The notes: a model not told the origin generated them from the letters alone. Counted from the stretch's first letter, positions 16,826 to 25,756 are shown. The stretch is DNA of 32,873 nt from an uncultured Oscillospiraceae bacterium (GCA_934481445.1 CAKSPC010000032.1:1-32873), one strand, 5' to 3'. Translations and numbers: made by a program.

Positions 16826-16843
16826 GCTCCGCTTCGGCGGGGC
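16826..16843. other. UUCG-capped hairpin between rplS and lepB
   Basis: Seven-pair stem GCTCCGC (16826-16832) with GCGGGGC (16837-16843) around a TTCG loop. No T-run follows on the + strand, so it is not a usual terminator. It could stabilise the rplS mRNA end or reduce read-through into lepB. Confidence 0.5.
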
Positions 16844-16877
16844 TTAGCGTGGATATGCTGAGAAAAGAGTATGTGCA

Positions 16878-17495
16878 ATGTCAAAGAACAAGAAGCTTGA
16901 TGAAAAGATAACAGAAAAGGCGAACGAAATAAGCGAGAGGTCTGTCAAGCCGTTCGCGGACGCGCTCGACTGGGCGGGAAGCCTTGTCTACGCGGTACTG
17001 TTCATGCTTGCACTTAATCTGTTTGTATTCCGCTCGATCACCGTCGACGGTCCATCAATGAACGAAACATTGCAGGATCAGGACAAGGTGATCACAACGA
17101 ATTTCTTCTATACGCCGAACTACGGCGATATCGTCGTTTTACAGGCAGATAAGCTCAGAAACCAGAGCACGGGATTTTACGGCGAGCCGATAATCAAGCG
17201 CGTTATCGGGCTTGAGGGCGATACCATCCGCTTTGATTTTGACAAGGGCGAGGTATACCGCAACGGCGAGCTGCTTTCCGAGGATTATATTGCACAGCCC
17301 ACAACGCTTGCGCAGTATTGCGAGAGCGGGGTAGACTATGTGGTGCCTGAGCACTGCGTGTTCGTAATGGGTGATAACAGAAACAGATCCCGCGACAGCC
17401 GCGATCTTCCGTCGGTAGGATATGTTGATACAGATCTTATCATGGGGAAGGCTTTCATTAGAATTTACCCGTTCGACAGTATAGGATTGTTATGA
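16878..17495 (+). CDS. lepB: Signal peptidase I
   Basis: 205 residues. A basic, hydrophilic cytoplasmic N-terminus precedes one membrane helix (about 34-51, GSLVYAVLFMLALNLFVF). The catalytic serine is S60 in VDGPSMNETL and the general-base lysine is K107 in PIIKRVIGLEGD, followed by VFVMGDNRNRSRDSR, the family box E. It is a Gram-positive-type Ser-Lys peptidase that removes signal peptides from secreted proteins outside the membrane. The last four bases overlap the rbgA start (ATGA), so the two are translationally coupled. Signal peptidase genes at this position, between rplS and rbgA, are common in Firmicutes. Confidence 0.95.
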   Translation: MSKNKKLDEKITEKANEISERSVKPFADALDWAGSLVYAVLFMLALNLFVFRSITVDGPSMNETLQDQDKVITTNFFYTPNYGDIVVLQADKLRNQSTGFYGEPIIKRVIGLEGDTIRFDFDKGEVYRNGELLSEDYIAQPTTLAQYCESGVDYVVPEHCVFVMGDNRNRSRDSRDLPSVGYVDTDLIMGKAFIRIYPFDSIGLL

Positions 17496-18334
17496 GCGAA
17501 GTTGGAAATATTCAGTGGTTCCCCGGGCATATGACCAAAACCAAGCGGCTTATCGAGGCTGACTTGAAGCTGGTCGACGCCGTGGTGGAGATCACCGACG
17601 CGAGAATACCCGAAAGCAGCAGAAATCCGATCCTGGATGAGCTGATAAAGGATAAGCCGCGCATTATGATAATGAACAAGTGCGACTATGCCGACGACAA
17701 CGCAACGGCGGCGTGGCGCAGATACTACTCCGAAAAGGGGATAACCGTTATAACCTGCGACTGCCGCAGCGGAAAGGGCATCAACCGGTTCCTGCCGACG
17801 GTAAAGACGCTGCTGAGCGACCTGATCGAGCGCAGAAAATCGCGCGGAATGATAGGTAAGGCGCTGCGTCTTATGGTTGTGGGTATCCCTAATATCGGGA
17901 AATCTTCGTTTATAAACCGCATGGCGAAAACGAAGAAAACAAAGGTCGGCGACAAGCCGGGCGTTACCCGCGGAAAGCAGTGGGTGTCCATTGATAAGGA
18001 CGTCGAGCTGCTGGATATGCCGGGTATACTCTGGCCGAAATTCGATGATCAGATCGCTGCGCAGCGGCTTGCTTTCACGGGCGCAATAAAGGATGACGTA
18101 ATGGATTCCGAGGCGCTGGCAAGGGCGCTGGGAAAGCTTCTTCTTGAGGACTATCCCGAGCTTATGAAGGCAAGGTACAAGATAAGCGGCGAGGGCGATG
18201 TGCTGACGGAGATCGCAAAGGCGCGCGGAATGCTTGTTTCGGGCGGAGTTCCGGACACAGAGCGTGCAGCGGCGGCGCTCCTCGATGAATACAGAGGTGG
18301 AAAGATTGGCAGAATTACTCTCGAAACACCATAA
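17492..18334 (+). CDS. rbgA: Ribosome biogenesis GTPase RbgA (YlqF)
   Basis: 280 residues, close to the 282 of Bacillus RbgA. It is a circularly permuted GTPase: the G4 motif NKCD (62-65) comes before G1 GIPNIGKS (131-138), G2 in PGVTRGK and G3 DMPG (175-178). It starts with the family hallmark IQWFPGHMTKTKR (7-19), including the catalytic-type His13. The C-terminal helical domain (about 190-280) binds the 50S subunit. RbgA is needed for late 50S assembly, including L16 incorporation. It overlaps lepB at its start and rnhB at its end. Confidence 0.96.
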   Translation: MSEVGNIQWFPGHMTKTKRLIEADLKLVDAVVEITDARIPESSRNPILDELIKDKPRIMIMNKCDYADDNATAAWRRYYSEKGITVITCDCRSGKGINRFLPTVKTLLSDLIERRKSRGMIGKALRLMVVGIPNIGKSSFINRMAKTKKTKVGDKPGVTRGKQWVSIDKDVELLDMPGILWPKFDDQIAAQRLAFTGAIKDDVMDSEALARALGKLLLEDYPELMKARYKISGEGDVLTEIAKARGMLVSGGVPDTERAAAALLDEYRGGKIGRITLETP

Positions 18335-18992
18335 AAGCGAGGAACAGCAGCTTCACGTCGACGGCGTTGATCTCGAAAATATCACGCTGAGGGAGTTTGA
18401 CGAGCGCGTACGCGCGGTGTATGGCTCCGTCTGCGGGATCGACGAGGCGGGAAGAGGTCCGATGGCGGGCGCTGTGTATGCGGCGGCGGTCATACTCGAC
18501 CCGGATAAGCCGATAAACGGTCTTAACGACAGCAAAAAGCTGACCGAAAAGAAACGCGAAAAACTCTACGACGAAATAATTGCAAATGCAAAGGCATACT
18601 GCGTTGCGTTCGCGACGGTCGAAGAGATAGAAGCGACAGATATCCTGTCCGCGGATCTTCTCGCAATGAAACGGGCATACGAAGGCATGAACGAAAAGGC
18701 GGGAATGATTATCGTCGACGGAGATGTCCTCCCCGAAATTGATGGGGAGATAAGATGCCTTAAAAAGGGCGACGCGCGCAGCGAAGCGGTCGCGGCGTCG
18801 TCGATACTTGCAAAGGTATCGCGTGACAGATATATGAAGGAGCAGGCTCTGCTCTATCCGCAGTACGGCTTTGAAAAGCACAAGGGCTATGGCACTAAGG
18901 CACACATCGAAGCTGTGGATACATACGGACTCTGCCCGATACACAGAGCCTCGTTTTTCAAGAAGCATTTCGAGAAAAATGGACAGAAGTGA
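18306..18992 (+). CDS. rnhB: Ribonuclease HII
   Basis: About 228 residues from TTG 18306, which has AGAGGTGG at 18293-18300 five bases upstream. ATG 18285 and GTG 18297 are in-frame alternatives without good ribosome sites. It removes RNA primers and single ribonucleotides from DNA. Motifs are GIDEAGRGPMAG (catalytic D and E), LNDSKKLTEKKRE, the Asp in MIIVDGD, and KGDARSEAVAASSILAKVSRD (last catalytic Asp), then YPQYGFEKHKGYGTKAH near the end. The start lies inside the rbgA end, and the end overlaps yraN by 14 bases, showing tight coupling. Confidence 0.94.
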   Translation: MAELLSKHHKSEEQQLHVDGVDLENITLREFDERVRAVYGSVCGIDEAGRGPMAGAVYAAAVILDPDKPINGLNDSKKLTEKKREKLYDEIIANAKAYCVAFATVEEIEATDILSADLLAMKRAYEGMNEKAGMIIVDGDVLPEIDGEIRCLKKGDARSEAVAASSILAKVSRDRYMKEQALLYPQYGFEKHKGYGTKAHIEAVDTYGLCPIHRASFFKKHFEKNGQK

Positions 18993-19365
18993 AAAGGGCA
19001 GGCTCGGCGAGGACGCTGTCTGCGAGCTGCTTGTGCGGCGCGGGCACAGTATCGTCGGGCGGAATTACCGCAAAAGAACCGGCGAGATCGATATTATATC
19101 CGAGGTTAACGGATTTATAGTATTCACCGAAGTAAAAACCAGAGAGATGAACAGCATGGTGTCGGGCATCGAAGCGGTCGACGGCCGCAAACAGAGAAAG
19201 ATCGTACTGACATCCGACGCTTATCTTACGGAGCATGACTGCGGCCTGCAGCCGAGGTATGATGTTGCAGAGGTGACAATTACGCGGGGAGAGATCCCGC
19301 GGGTGGTGCGTATCGACATTGTCGAGGACGCGTTCACCGCGGACGGTATTTATACCCTTAACTGA
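18979..19365 (+). CDS. yraN: YraN family protein (UPF0102)
   Basis: 128 residues with a restriction-endonuclease-like fold. The family motifs are GRLGEDAVCELLVRRGH, RNYRKRTGEIDIISE and FIVFTEVKTRE; the E..D..ExK arrangement (GEID, EVKT) matches the PD-(D/E)XK core. The cellular role of YraN is not established, although Holliday-junction-type or repair roles have been suggested. ATG 18979 is chosen because the reading then begins like the family and overlaps the rnhB end by 14 bases; the longer frame from 18871 is a rnhB shadow. The rnhB-yraN order is widespread in Firmicutes. Confidence 0.92.
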   Translation: MDRSEKGRLGEDAVCELLVRRGHSIVGRNYRKRTGEIDIISEVNGFIVFTEVKTREMNSMVSGIEAVDGRKQRKIVLTSDAYLTEHDCGLQPRYDVAEVTITRGEIPRVVRIDIVEDAFTADGIYTLN

Positions 19366-19390
19366 ACCGCATGAAAGGATGACGTTGATT

Positions 19391-20884
19391 ATGAATTACA
19401 GGAGCACGAGAAATTCTTCTCTCAAGGTGACTTCCGCTCACGCGATCACCAAGGGCCTTTCCGACGAGGGCGGACTTTATGTTCCCGAGAGCATTCCTGC
19501 TCTGTCCGAAAAGGAGATACTTGCACTTTGTGACAAGAGCTACGCAGACCGTGCATACGAAGTGTTCAGCAGACTGCTGACCGACTTCACCCCCGAGGAG
19601 ATCAGACACTGCGTTGACAGCGCTTACAACGACAAGAATTTTGATTCTGACAACATTGCGGAGATCTCTCTGCTTGTTCCCGGTACATATGTGCTCGAGC
19701 TGTGGCACGGTCCCACCTGCGCGTTCAAGGATATGGCGCTTCAGATCCTGCCGTACCTGCTGACGACTTCCGCAAAGAAGACTGTTGACGGCAAGCAGAT
19801 TGCAATTCTCGTTGCAACCTCCGGCGATACCGGTAAGGCTGCGCTTGAGGGCTTCAAGGATGTCGACGGCACATCCATCAGCGTGTTCTATCCCGAGGAC
19901 GGCGTTTCCCGTATGCAGAAGCGCCAGATGACCACTCAGGAGGGCAATAACGTTAATGTCTGCGCCATCAAGGGCAACTTTGACGACTGCCAGAACGGCG
20001 TTAAGCAGATATTCACCGATAAGTCCATCGCTGACAGACTTGCGGCAAACAACATCCTGCTTTCCAGCGCGAACTCCATCAACTGGGGCAGACTTGCACC
20101 GCAGATCGTTTACTATGTTTCTACTTATGCAGAATTGGTAAAGGACAAGGAAATCGAGTTCGGCGAGAAGATCAACATTGTTGTTCCGACCGGCAACTTC
20201 GGCAACATCCTTGCGGCCTACTACGCAAAGCTGATGGGTATTCCCGTTAACAAGCTTATCTGCGCATCCAACAGCAACAACGTCCTCACTGATTTCATCA
20301 ACACGGGCGTTTACGACAGAAACAGAAAGTTCTATACCACGGTTTCTCCGTCTATGGATATACTTATTTCCTCCAACCTCGAGCGTCTGCTGTATCACCT
20401 CACAGGTGAGAACGACGCGGTTATCCGCGACTGGTTCGGCCGGCTCAAGGAAACAGGCAGATACGAAGTTTCCGACGATGTTAAGGCTAAGATCGGCGAG
20501 CTGTTCTATGCAGGCTGCTGCTCCGACGACGAAACAAAGGCGGAGATCAAGTCCACATTCGAGAACTACTCCTACCTGCTCGACACGCACACCGCTGTTG
20601 CAGCAAAGGTTTACGAAGATTACAAGAAGGCTACCGGAGATACGACCAAGACTGTCATCGCGTCCACCGCTAACCCCTATAAGTTCAGCGGCGCGGTTTA
20701 CGAGGCTATCGGCGGCAAGATCGACACCGACGACGAGTTCGAGATAATCGACCGTCTTGAGAAGGCAACTTCCACTAAGATGCCTGCTCCCCTTGCGGCA
20801 ACACGCACGAAGACCGTAAGATTTACGGGTTCTGTTGAAAAGCAGGATATGAGCAAGGTAGTTCTTGATTTTCTCAAGTCTTAA
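19391..20884 (+). CDS. thrC: Threonine synthase
   Basis: 497 residues, the long form of this PLP-dependent fold-type II enzyme, which converts O-phosphohomoserine to threonine. It starts MNYRSTRNSSLKVTSAHAIT and continues with KGLSDEGGLYVPESIPAL, the usual N-terminus. The PLP lysine is K113 in LWHGPTCAFKDMALQ. The phosphate-binding loop and SGDTGKAALEGF follow (VATSGDTGKAAL). The insertion around NVNVCAIKGNFDDCQ is also typical. ATG 19391 is used, with AAAGGATG upstream; the open frame back to 19319 overlaps yraN. Codon use suggests good expression. No hom or thrB gene is nearby. Confidence 0.95.
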   Translation: MNYRSTRNSSLKVTSAHAITKGLSDEGGLYVPESIPALSEKEILALCDKSYADRAYEVFSRLLTDFTPEEIRHCVDSAYNDKNFDSDNIAEISLLVPGTYVLELWHGPTCAFKDMALQILPYLLTTSAKKTVDGKQIAILVATSGDTGKAALEGFKDVDGTSISVFYPEDGVSRMQKRQMTTQEGNNVNVCAIKGNFDDCQNGVKQIFTDKSIADRLAANNILLSSANSINWGRLAPQIVYYVSTYAELVKDKEIEFGEKINIVVPTGNFGNILAAYYAKLMGIPVNKLICASNSNNVLTDFINTGVYDRNRKFYTTVSPSMDILISSNLERLLYHLTGENDAVIRDWFGRLKETGRYEVSDDVKAKIGELFYAGCCSDDETKAEIKSTFENYSYLLDTHTAVAAKVYEDYKKATGDTTKTVIASTANPYKFSGAVYEAIGGKIDTDDEFEIIDRLEKATSTKMPAPLAATRTKTVRFTGSVEKQDMSKVVLDFLKS

Positions 20885-20904
20885 GATAAAGAGGGAGGCT
20901 GACT

Positions 20905-21609
20905 GTGCTATACACGATAGGCGACCTTCATCTTTCGCTGGGCTGTGACAAGCCGATGGATATTTTTGCGGGCTGGACGAATTACCTCGAACGGCTCGAG
21001 CAGAACTGGAACAGCAAGATAACCGATGATGATACCGTGGTACTTCTCGGCGACCATTCCTGGGCGCTGAAGCTGGAGGACAGCTACAAGGACCTTGAGT
21101 ATATACACACGCGGTTAAGGGGCAAAAAGATCCTCGTTAAAGGCAACCACGACCTGTGGTGGTCTACGGCGAGCAAGATCAACGCCTTTGTTAAAGCGAA
21201 CGGTTTTGATTCCATCAGTTTCCTTTTCAACAACGCATTTCTCGTTGAGGGCATATCAATATGCGGCACCCGCGGCTGGATCCGTGAAAACGGCGAGCCC
21301 GCGGACGCAAAGGTGCTCAACAGGGAAGCGGGGCGGCTGGAAATGTCGCTGAAAGAGGGCGTGAAGCTCGGCGGCGAACTTATCGCGTTTATCCACTACC
21401 CGCCGATTTACGGCACGGAAGAAAATGTGTATATCACGGAAATACTCCACAAATATAATGTAAAGCGGTGCTACTACGCCCACCTGCACGGCGCGAGCAT
21501 AAAGGGCGCGCTTAACGGCGAGCGTGCGGGGATACGGTATAGGCTTGTTTCCGCGGACGGCGTCGGATTTGACCCTGTCAAAATTGATCAGAGCATAATC
21601 TCTGAATGA
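20905..21609 (+). CDS. Calcineurin-like metallophosphoesterase
   Basis: 234 residues from a GTG start with GAGGGAGG at 20891-20898. It has the full metal-binding series of the superfamily: GDLHLS near the N-terminus, LLGDHSWA, VKGNHDLWW, FIHYPP and AHLHG. The GNHD plus WW variant and LGDHSWAL resemble a clostridial family of stand-alone phosphoesterases with unknown substrate. There is no signal peptide, so it is cytoplasmic. It lies 20 bases after thrC and its end overlaps the open frame leading into the trigger-factor gene, so these may share a transcript. I cannot name its substrate. Confidence 0.85.
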   Translation: MLYTIGDLHLSLGCDKPMDIFAGWTNYLERLEQNWNSKITDDDTVVLLGDHSWALKLEDSYKDLEYIHTRLRGKKILVKGNHDLWWSTASKINAFVKANGFDSISFLFNNAFLVEGISICGTRGWIRENGEPADAKVLNREAGRLEMSLKEGVKLGGELIAFIHYPPIYGTEENVYITEILHKYNVKRCYYAHLHGASIKGALNGERAGIRYRLVSADGVGFDPVKIDQSIISE

Positions 21610-21653
21610 AAATAATATCAATTGTCCGTATGGACAAGGAAGGATCATCAACA

Positions 21654-22937
21654 ATGGAAATCATTTCTCAGAACAAGACAGCTACCAATACTACAGCTAT
21701 CGAATTCAAGTTCTCCGCAGAGGAGTTTGAGGCTGCCATCAACGCGGCTTACAACAAGGCAAAGGGCAAGATCACAGTTCCCGGCTTCCGCAAGGGCAAG
21801 GCTCCCCGCAAGATCATCGAAAAGACCTACGGCGAGGGCGTGTTCTTTGAGGATGCAGTTAATACCCTGTACAACACCAACATTGCAAAGCTTATCGACG
21901 AAACCAAGCTTGAGGTCGTTGATGTTCAGAACACCGAGGTTACAGAGGTAAGCAAGGAGAACGGCGTTTCTTTCAAGGCTGACATCATCACCAAGCCTGA
22001 GATTGAAATTTCCGATTACAAGGGATTAGAAGTTAAGAAGACTGTCAAGACTGTTACCGACGAAACAGTTAACGCAGAGCTTGAGAATATGCGCAAGAGA
22101 GCTGCAAGAATCATCTCTGTTGAGGACAGAGCGGTTGCAGAGGGCGACACCGCTGTGATCGACTATGACGGCTGCCTCGACGGCGGTGCATTTGAGGGTG
22201 GCAAGGGCGAGAGCTATCCCCTCGAGATCGGCAGCCACACCTTTATCCCCGGCTTTGAGGAGCAGATCATTGGCAAGAACATCGGCGAAGAGTTCGACGT
22301 AAACGTTACATTCCCCGAGGATTATCAGGCAGAGAACCTCAAGGGCAAGGCTGTTGTATTCAAGTGCAAGCTGCACGAGATCAAGGGCAAGGAGCTTCCC
22401 GAGCTGGATGACGAGTTCGCAAAGGACGTAAGCGACAAGGATACTCTTGACGAACTGAAGGCTGACATCAAGGAAAAGCAGGAGAAGAAGAACGCAGAGG
22501 AAGCTGACAACGAGGCTGACAATGCGCTGGTTGAAGCACTGCTTACAAAGATGAACGCAGAGGTTCCCGAGGTTATGTACGAGCGCCGCATCGACGACAT
22601 CGCACGCGAGTGGAGCGCAAGAAACAGAATCGGCGTTGAGGATTACCTCAAGTACACCGGTCTGAACATGGAGCAGTTCCGCGCAAACTTCAAGGAAGTT
22701 GCTAAGCGTCAGGTTGACCTGCGTCTTGCTCTTGAGAAGATCGCAGACATCGAGAATGTTGAAGTTACCGACGAGGATGTTGCCAAGGAATACGCTGATA
22801 TGGCCGAGCAGTACAAGATGGAAGCCGACAAGGTCAAGGCTGCTATCCCTGAGAGCGCTATCAGAAGCGACCTGAGAATCGAGAAGGCTCTTGACGTTGT
22901 AAAGAACAGCGCAAAGATCGAGGAAGTTACTGAGTAA
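21654..22937 (+). CDS. tig: Trigger factor (ribosome-associated chaperone and peptidyl-prolyl isomerase)
   Basis: 427 residues, typical length. The N-terminal ribosome-binding domain carries the signature GFRKGKAPRKII (residues 44-55), with F45-R46-K47 contacting L23. The FKBP-type domain (about 140-240) shows GDTAVIDYDGCLDG and SHTFIPGFEEQIIGKN. The helical C-terminal chaperone domain follows to the end. ATG 21654 with AAGGAAGGA upstream is used; an earlier ATG at 21606 overlaps the preceding stop and adds residues not seen in the family. It cooperates with ClpXP neighbours in protein quality control; tig-clpP-clpX is a conserved order. A strong terminator follows. Confidence 0.96.
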   Translation: MEIISQNKTATNTTAIEFKFSAEEFEAAINAAYNKAKGKITVPGFRKGKAPRKIIEKTYGEGVFFEDAVNTLYNTNIAKLIDETKLEVVDVQNTEVTEVSKENGVSFKADIITKPEIEISDYKGLEVKKTVKTVTDETVNAELENMRKRAARIISVEDRAVAEGDTAVIDYDGCLDGGAFEGGKGESYPLEIGSHTFIPGFEEQIIGKNIGEEFDVNVTFPEDYQAENLKGKAVVFKCKLHEIKGKELPELDDEFAKDVSDKDTLDELKADIKEKQEKKNAEEADNEADNALVEALLTKMNAEVPEVMYERRIDDIAREWSARNRIGVEDYLKYTGLNMEQFRANFKEVAKRQVDLRLALEKIADIENVEVTDEDVAKEYADMAEQYKMEADKVKAAIPESAIRSDLRIEKALDVVKNSAKIEEVTE

Positions 22938-22949
22938 TTTTCGAAGTTA

Positions 22950-22984
22950 AAAATCCGCGCGCAGTTTTGTGCGCGGATTTTGGT
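22950..22984 (+). terminator. Rho-independent terminator after tig
   Basis: Long stem of about 14 pairs: AAATCCGCGCGCA (22951-22963) with TGTGCGCGGATTT (22968-22980), around a four-base loop and followed by T's. It implies that clpP is transcribed partly from its own promoter; none is obvious in 22985-23035. Confidence 0.9.
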
Positions 22985-23035
22985 TAAGATTGCGGTCGGT
23001 TTTCGTCGCCGCCGCAGGTCTGAGAAAGGAGCATT

Positions 23036-23650
23036 ATGGCTTATATTCCTTATGTTGTTGAGCAAAGCAGCCACGGAGAGCGTTCCTACGATATCTTCTC
23101 CCGCCTGCTGAATGACAGAATAATCCTTCTTCACGATGAGGTAAACTCCGCAACTGCAAGCGTAGTTGTTGCGCAGCTGCTTTACCTTGAGGGTCAGGAT
23201 CCCGATAAGGATATTTTCCTGTATATTAACAGCCCCGGAGGCTCCGTTTCCGACGGAATGGCTATTTACGACACGATGCAGTATATCAAGTGCGATGTTT
23301 CTACCATCTGCATGGGTATGGCTGCTTCCATGGGTGCGTTCCTGCTTTCAAGCGGCGCCAAGGGCAAGAGAATTGCTCTCCCCAACAGCGAGATAATGAT
23401 CCATCAGCCGCTTATTTCCGGCGGCGGAATTTCGGGTCAGGTAACGGATATCCAGATACGCACAAATTACCTCCAGAAAACAAAGGAGCGCCTTAATCAT
23501 ATCCTCGCCGACAATACAGGCAAGGACTATGAAACAATATGCCGCGATACCGAGCGCGACAACTTCATGTCCGCGGAGGAGGCTCTTCAGTACGGCCTTA
23601 TCGACAAGGTATACAACAGCAGACTGGAGCTTGACGCAAAGAAGTCCTGA
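23036..23650 (+). CDS. clpP: ATP-dependent Clp protease proteolytic subunit
   Basis: 204 residues. The catalytic triad is visible: S98 in [14 protein letters not shown]123 in SEIMIHQPL and D171 in [12 protein letters not shown]. It begins [22 protein letters not shown], the usual N-terminus that forms the axial loops, and contains [16 protein letters not shown]. The very short region before it fits the firmicute form with little or no propeptide. ClpP forms the double heptamer that degrades substrates unfolded by ClpX, encoded 27 bases downstream. AAAGGAG precedes the ATG. No CtsR-like operator was found upstream by eye. Confidence 0.97.
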   Translation: MAYIPYVVEQSSHGERSYDIFSRLLNDRIILLHDEVNSATASVVVAQLLYLEGQDPDKDIFLYINSPGGSVSDGMAIYDTMQYIKCDVSTICMGMAASMGAFLLSSGAKGKRIALPNSEIMIHQPLISGGGISGQVTDIQIRTNYLQKTKERLNHILADNTGKDYETICRDTERDNFMSAEEALQYGLIDKVYNSRLELDAKKS

Positions 23651-23677
23651 CATACCGATCCATAGGAGGATTAATAT

Positions 23678-24994
23678 ATGATGGTTTGCTCCTTTTGCGG
23701 AAAGAACGAAAATCAGGTAAGCCGCATTCTTTACGGCATGGCGGGGGACAAGGCTGTAATTTGCAGCGAGTGCATTCTCACTTCCTACAATATGCTGGTA
23801 GAAAGCGGCGATATCAAGGGCGGAAAGCTTGCGGCACCTGCCGCGGCTGCTGCCGGCGATTCTGATTATCTTTCCCGACCGGACGAGCTTATGACGCCCG
23901 AGGAGATCAAGGCATACCTTGACGAATACATTATCGGACAGGAAGAGGCAAAGAAGATCCTCTCCGTTTCCGTTTACAATCATTACAAGAGAACGTTCCT
24001 CAACGACGGCGGCGACGATGAAGTCGAGCTTCAGAAGTCCAACGTGCTTCTGCTCGGACCGACGGGCGTCGGCAAGACAATGCTCGCGCAGACGCTTGCA
24101 AAGCTGCTTAATGTTCCGTTCGCCATTGCGGACGCAACGACGCTTACGCAGGCAGGCTACGTCGGCGAGGATGTCGAGAATGTACTGCTCCGTCTTATTC
24201 AGGCGGCGGATTTCGACATTGAGGCGGCTGAGCGTGGAATTATCTACATCGATGAGATCGACAAGATATCCCGCCGCAGCGAGAATACATCCATCACCCG
24301 CGACGTCAGCGGCGAGGGTGTTCAGCAGGCGCTGCTGAAGATCATCGAGGGAACGGTTTCCAACGTTCCTCCGCAGGGCGGAAGAAAGCACCCGCATCAG
24401 GAATTTATTCAGATAAACACCAAGAACATCCTGTTTATCTGCGGCGGCGCATTCGAGGGTATCGAGAAGATGATCGCGCAGCGTGTTTCCAGCTCTGCGA
24501 TGGGATTTGGCGCGGATGTCAAGTCCTCAAAGGACAAGGAAAGCGCTGATATGCTCAAGCGCGTAAGCCAGCAGGATCTTGTGAAGTTCGGCATAATCCC
24601 CGAGCTTATCGGACGTCTGCCCGTCGTTACCGCGCTGGACGCACTCGACGAGGACGCGCTCGTGCGCATTCTTGACGAGCCGAAAAACGCGCTTATCAAG
24701 CAGTACAAGTACCTCTTTGAAGCCGACGATATCGAACTTGAGTTTGAGGACGCTGCAAAGCGCGCAATTGCCAAGAAGGCGATTCTCAACAACACCGGTG
24801 CCCGCGGACTTCGTTCCATCGTCGAAAAGACGCTCCGCGACATCATGTTCACGGCGCCGAGCGACCCCACAATAAAGAAGGTTACGATCACCGCCGACTG
24901 CGTCGAGGGCACGGGCGAGCCGATAATCGAGCGCGACCCTAATGCCGCAAAGAAGTCTGCAAAGACCGAAAAGAAAGCAAAGAAAAAGGCATAA
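23678..24994 (+). CDS. clpX: ATP-dependent Clp protease ATP-binding subunit ClpX
   Basis: 438 residues. The N-terminal zinc domain has CSFCGK and ICSEC (CxxC pairs). The AAA+ module has Walker A GPTGVGKT, pore loop GYVGED, Walker [11 protein letters not shown], the RKH-loop GGRKHPHQ and sensor-2 GARGLRS. The ClpP-docking loop usually written IGF reads AMGFGAD, a conservative change. A low-complexity linker ([13 protein letters not shown]) joins zinc and AAA+ domains, and the C-terminus ends in a Lys-rich tail. AGGAGG lies eight bases before ATG 23678. It works with the adjacent ClpP. Confidence 0.97.
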   Translation: MMVCSFCGKNENQVSRILYGMAGDKAVICSECILTSYNMLVESGDIKGGKLAAPAAAAAGDSDYLSRPDELMTPEEIKAYLDEYIIGQEEAKKILSVSVYNHYKRTFLNDGGDDEVELQKSNVLLLGPTGVGKTMLAQTLAKLLNVPFAIADATTLTQAGYVGEDVENVLLRLIQAADFDIEAAERGIIYIDEIDKISRRSENTSITRDVSGEGVQQALLKIIEGTVSNVPPQGGRKHPHQEFIQINTKNILFICGGAFEGIEKMIAQRVSSSAMGFGADVKSSKDKESADMLKRVSQQDLVKFGIIPELIGRLPVVTALDALDEDALVRILDEPKNALIKQYKYLFEADDIELEFEDAAKRAIAKKAILNNTGARGLRSIVEKTLRDIMFTAPSDPTIKKVTITADCVEGTGEPIIERDPNAAKKSAKTEKKAKKKA

Positions 24995-25016
24995 CCTTTT
25001 TTTGGCGAACAATAAT

Positions 25017-25044
25017 AATAGCGGCAGGGAACTGCCGCTATTTT
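25017..25044 (+). terminator. Rho-independent terminator after clpX
   Basis: Stem AATAGCGGCAG (25017-25027) with CTGCCGCTATT (25032-25042), GGAA loop, followed by TT. The T tail is short, so some read-through into the next gene 16 bases on is possible. Confidence 0.8.
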
Positions 25045-25060
25045 GATATGGAGTGGGTGA

Positions 25061-25369
25061 ATGAGCGTTTTTGAGAAAATTTACGAGCAGGTGCGGAAAA
25101 TTCCGCGGGGAAAGGTCGCGACATACGGGCAAATTGCCATGCTGGCGGGAAATCCGCGCTGGGCAAGGGCGGTAGGTTACGCCCTGCACAGTAACCCCGA
25201 TCCCGATGGAATACCGTGCTACCGCGTTGTCAATCGCTTCGGCGGGCTTGCGCCTGCGTTTGCGTTCGGCGGGGCGGAGCGCCAGGCGGAGCTGCTTCGC
25301 GCCGACGGTATAGAGGTTCGCGAGGATAACACGGTGGATCTTGAAAAATACCTCTGGAACGGGCTCTGA
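25061..25369 (+). CDS. MGMT-family alkyltransferase-like protein with PCYR motif
   Basis: 102 residues, only the C-terminal DNA-binding/active-site domain of O6-alkylguanine-DNA alkyltransferases. It starts FEKIYEQVRKIPRGKVATYGQIA, the family recognition helix, and has the Arg finger in PRWARAVGYALHSNP. The active-site motif reads IPCYRVVNRFGG (C53-Y54-R55) instead of PCHRV. The acceptor Cys is kept, unlike in ATL proteins where it is replaced, but the His of the Cys-His-Glu relay is Tyr. Activity is therefore uncertain; it may act as a slow alkyltransferase or as a damage-binding protein. It starts behind GGAGTGGGTGA and its stop abuts the convergent gene. Confidence 0.85.
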   Translation: MSVFEKIYEQVRKIPRGKVATYGQIAMLAGNPRWARAVGYALHSNPDPDGIPCYRVVNRFGGLAPAFAFGGAERQAELLRADGIEVREDNTVDLEKYLWNGL

Positions 25370-25696
25370 TCAGAGCAGTGCGGGGGTGTCGGCGATGGAG
25401 TATTTTGTTCCGATGGAATATCCTGCTTTGCTGAACAGCTCTGACGATGCAGTATTAGTAGGCTCGATTATAAATGCGCCTTCGCCCTCGCATGGTAGCC
25501 GCAGAATCATTTCCTGCATAAAATAGCGCAGGGTCGTGAAATCGTCGTAGCCCTCGCTGACGGAAATTCTCCTGAAAACAGCGGTCGGGCTGCCGACATA
25601 AACATAGCACTGCCCGATCTCTTTTTCGCCGTCGTACATTATAAAATCGCGCTCGACGCACACTGTGGTGTTGATTATTTTATAGTGAAGAAGCAT
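25370..25696 (-). CDS. Small hypothetical protein, possibly GNAT-like
   Basis: 108 residues with a good GGAGGT ribosome site before its ATG. Predicted secondary structure alternates strands and helices. The segment from IGQCYVYVGSPTAVFRRISVS to the motif EPTNTASSELFSKAGYSIG resembles the C-terminal part of GNAT acetyltransferases (NxxSxxLFxKxGF), but a clear acetyl-CoA P-loop (QxxGxG/A) is not visible. It could be a degenerate or shortened GNAT domain. Its stop and the stop of the MGMT-family gene meet in TGATCA without spacing or terminator. Function unknown. Confidence 0.6.
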   Translation of the reverse strand: MLLHYKIINTTVCVERDFIMYDGEKEIGQCYVYVGSPTAVFRRISVSEGYDDFTTLRYFMQEMILRLPCEGEGAFIIEPTNTASSELFSKAGYSIGTKYSIADTPALL

Positions 25697-25713
25697 TTTT
25701 TACCTCCAAAAAC

Positions 25714-25742
25714 TTGACACGGGGCGGATATTGTGATATAAT
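25714..25742 (+). promoter_or_regulatory. Sigma-A promoter of tRNA-Leu
   Basis: Perfect consensus TTGACA at 25714-25719, 17-base spacer, TATAAT at 25737-25742, with extended -10 TGA. It drives the tRNA gene that starts 15 bases later, so the primary transcript has a very short 5' leader. Confidence 0.9.
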
Positions 25743-25756
25743 ATTATTGTTATTTT

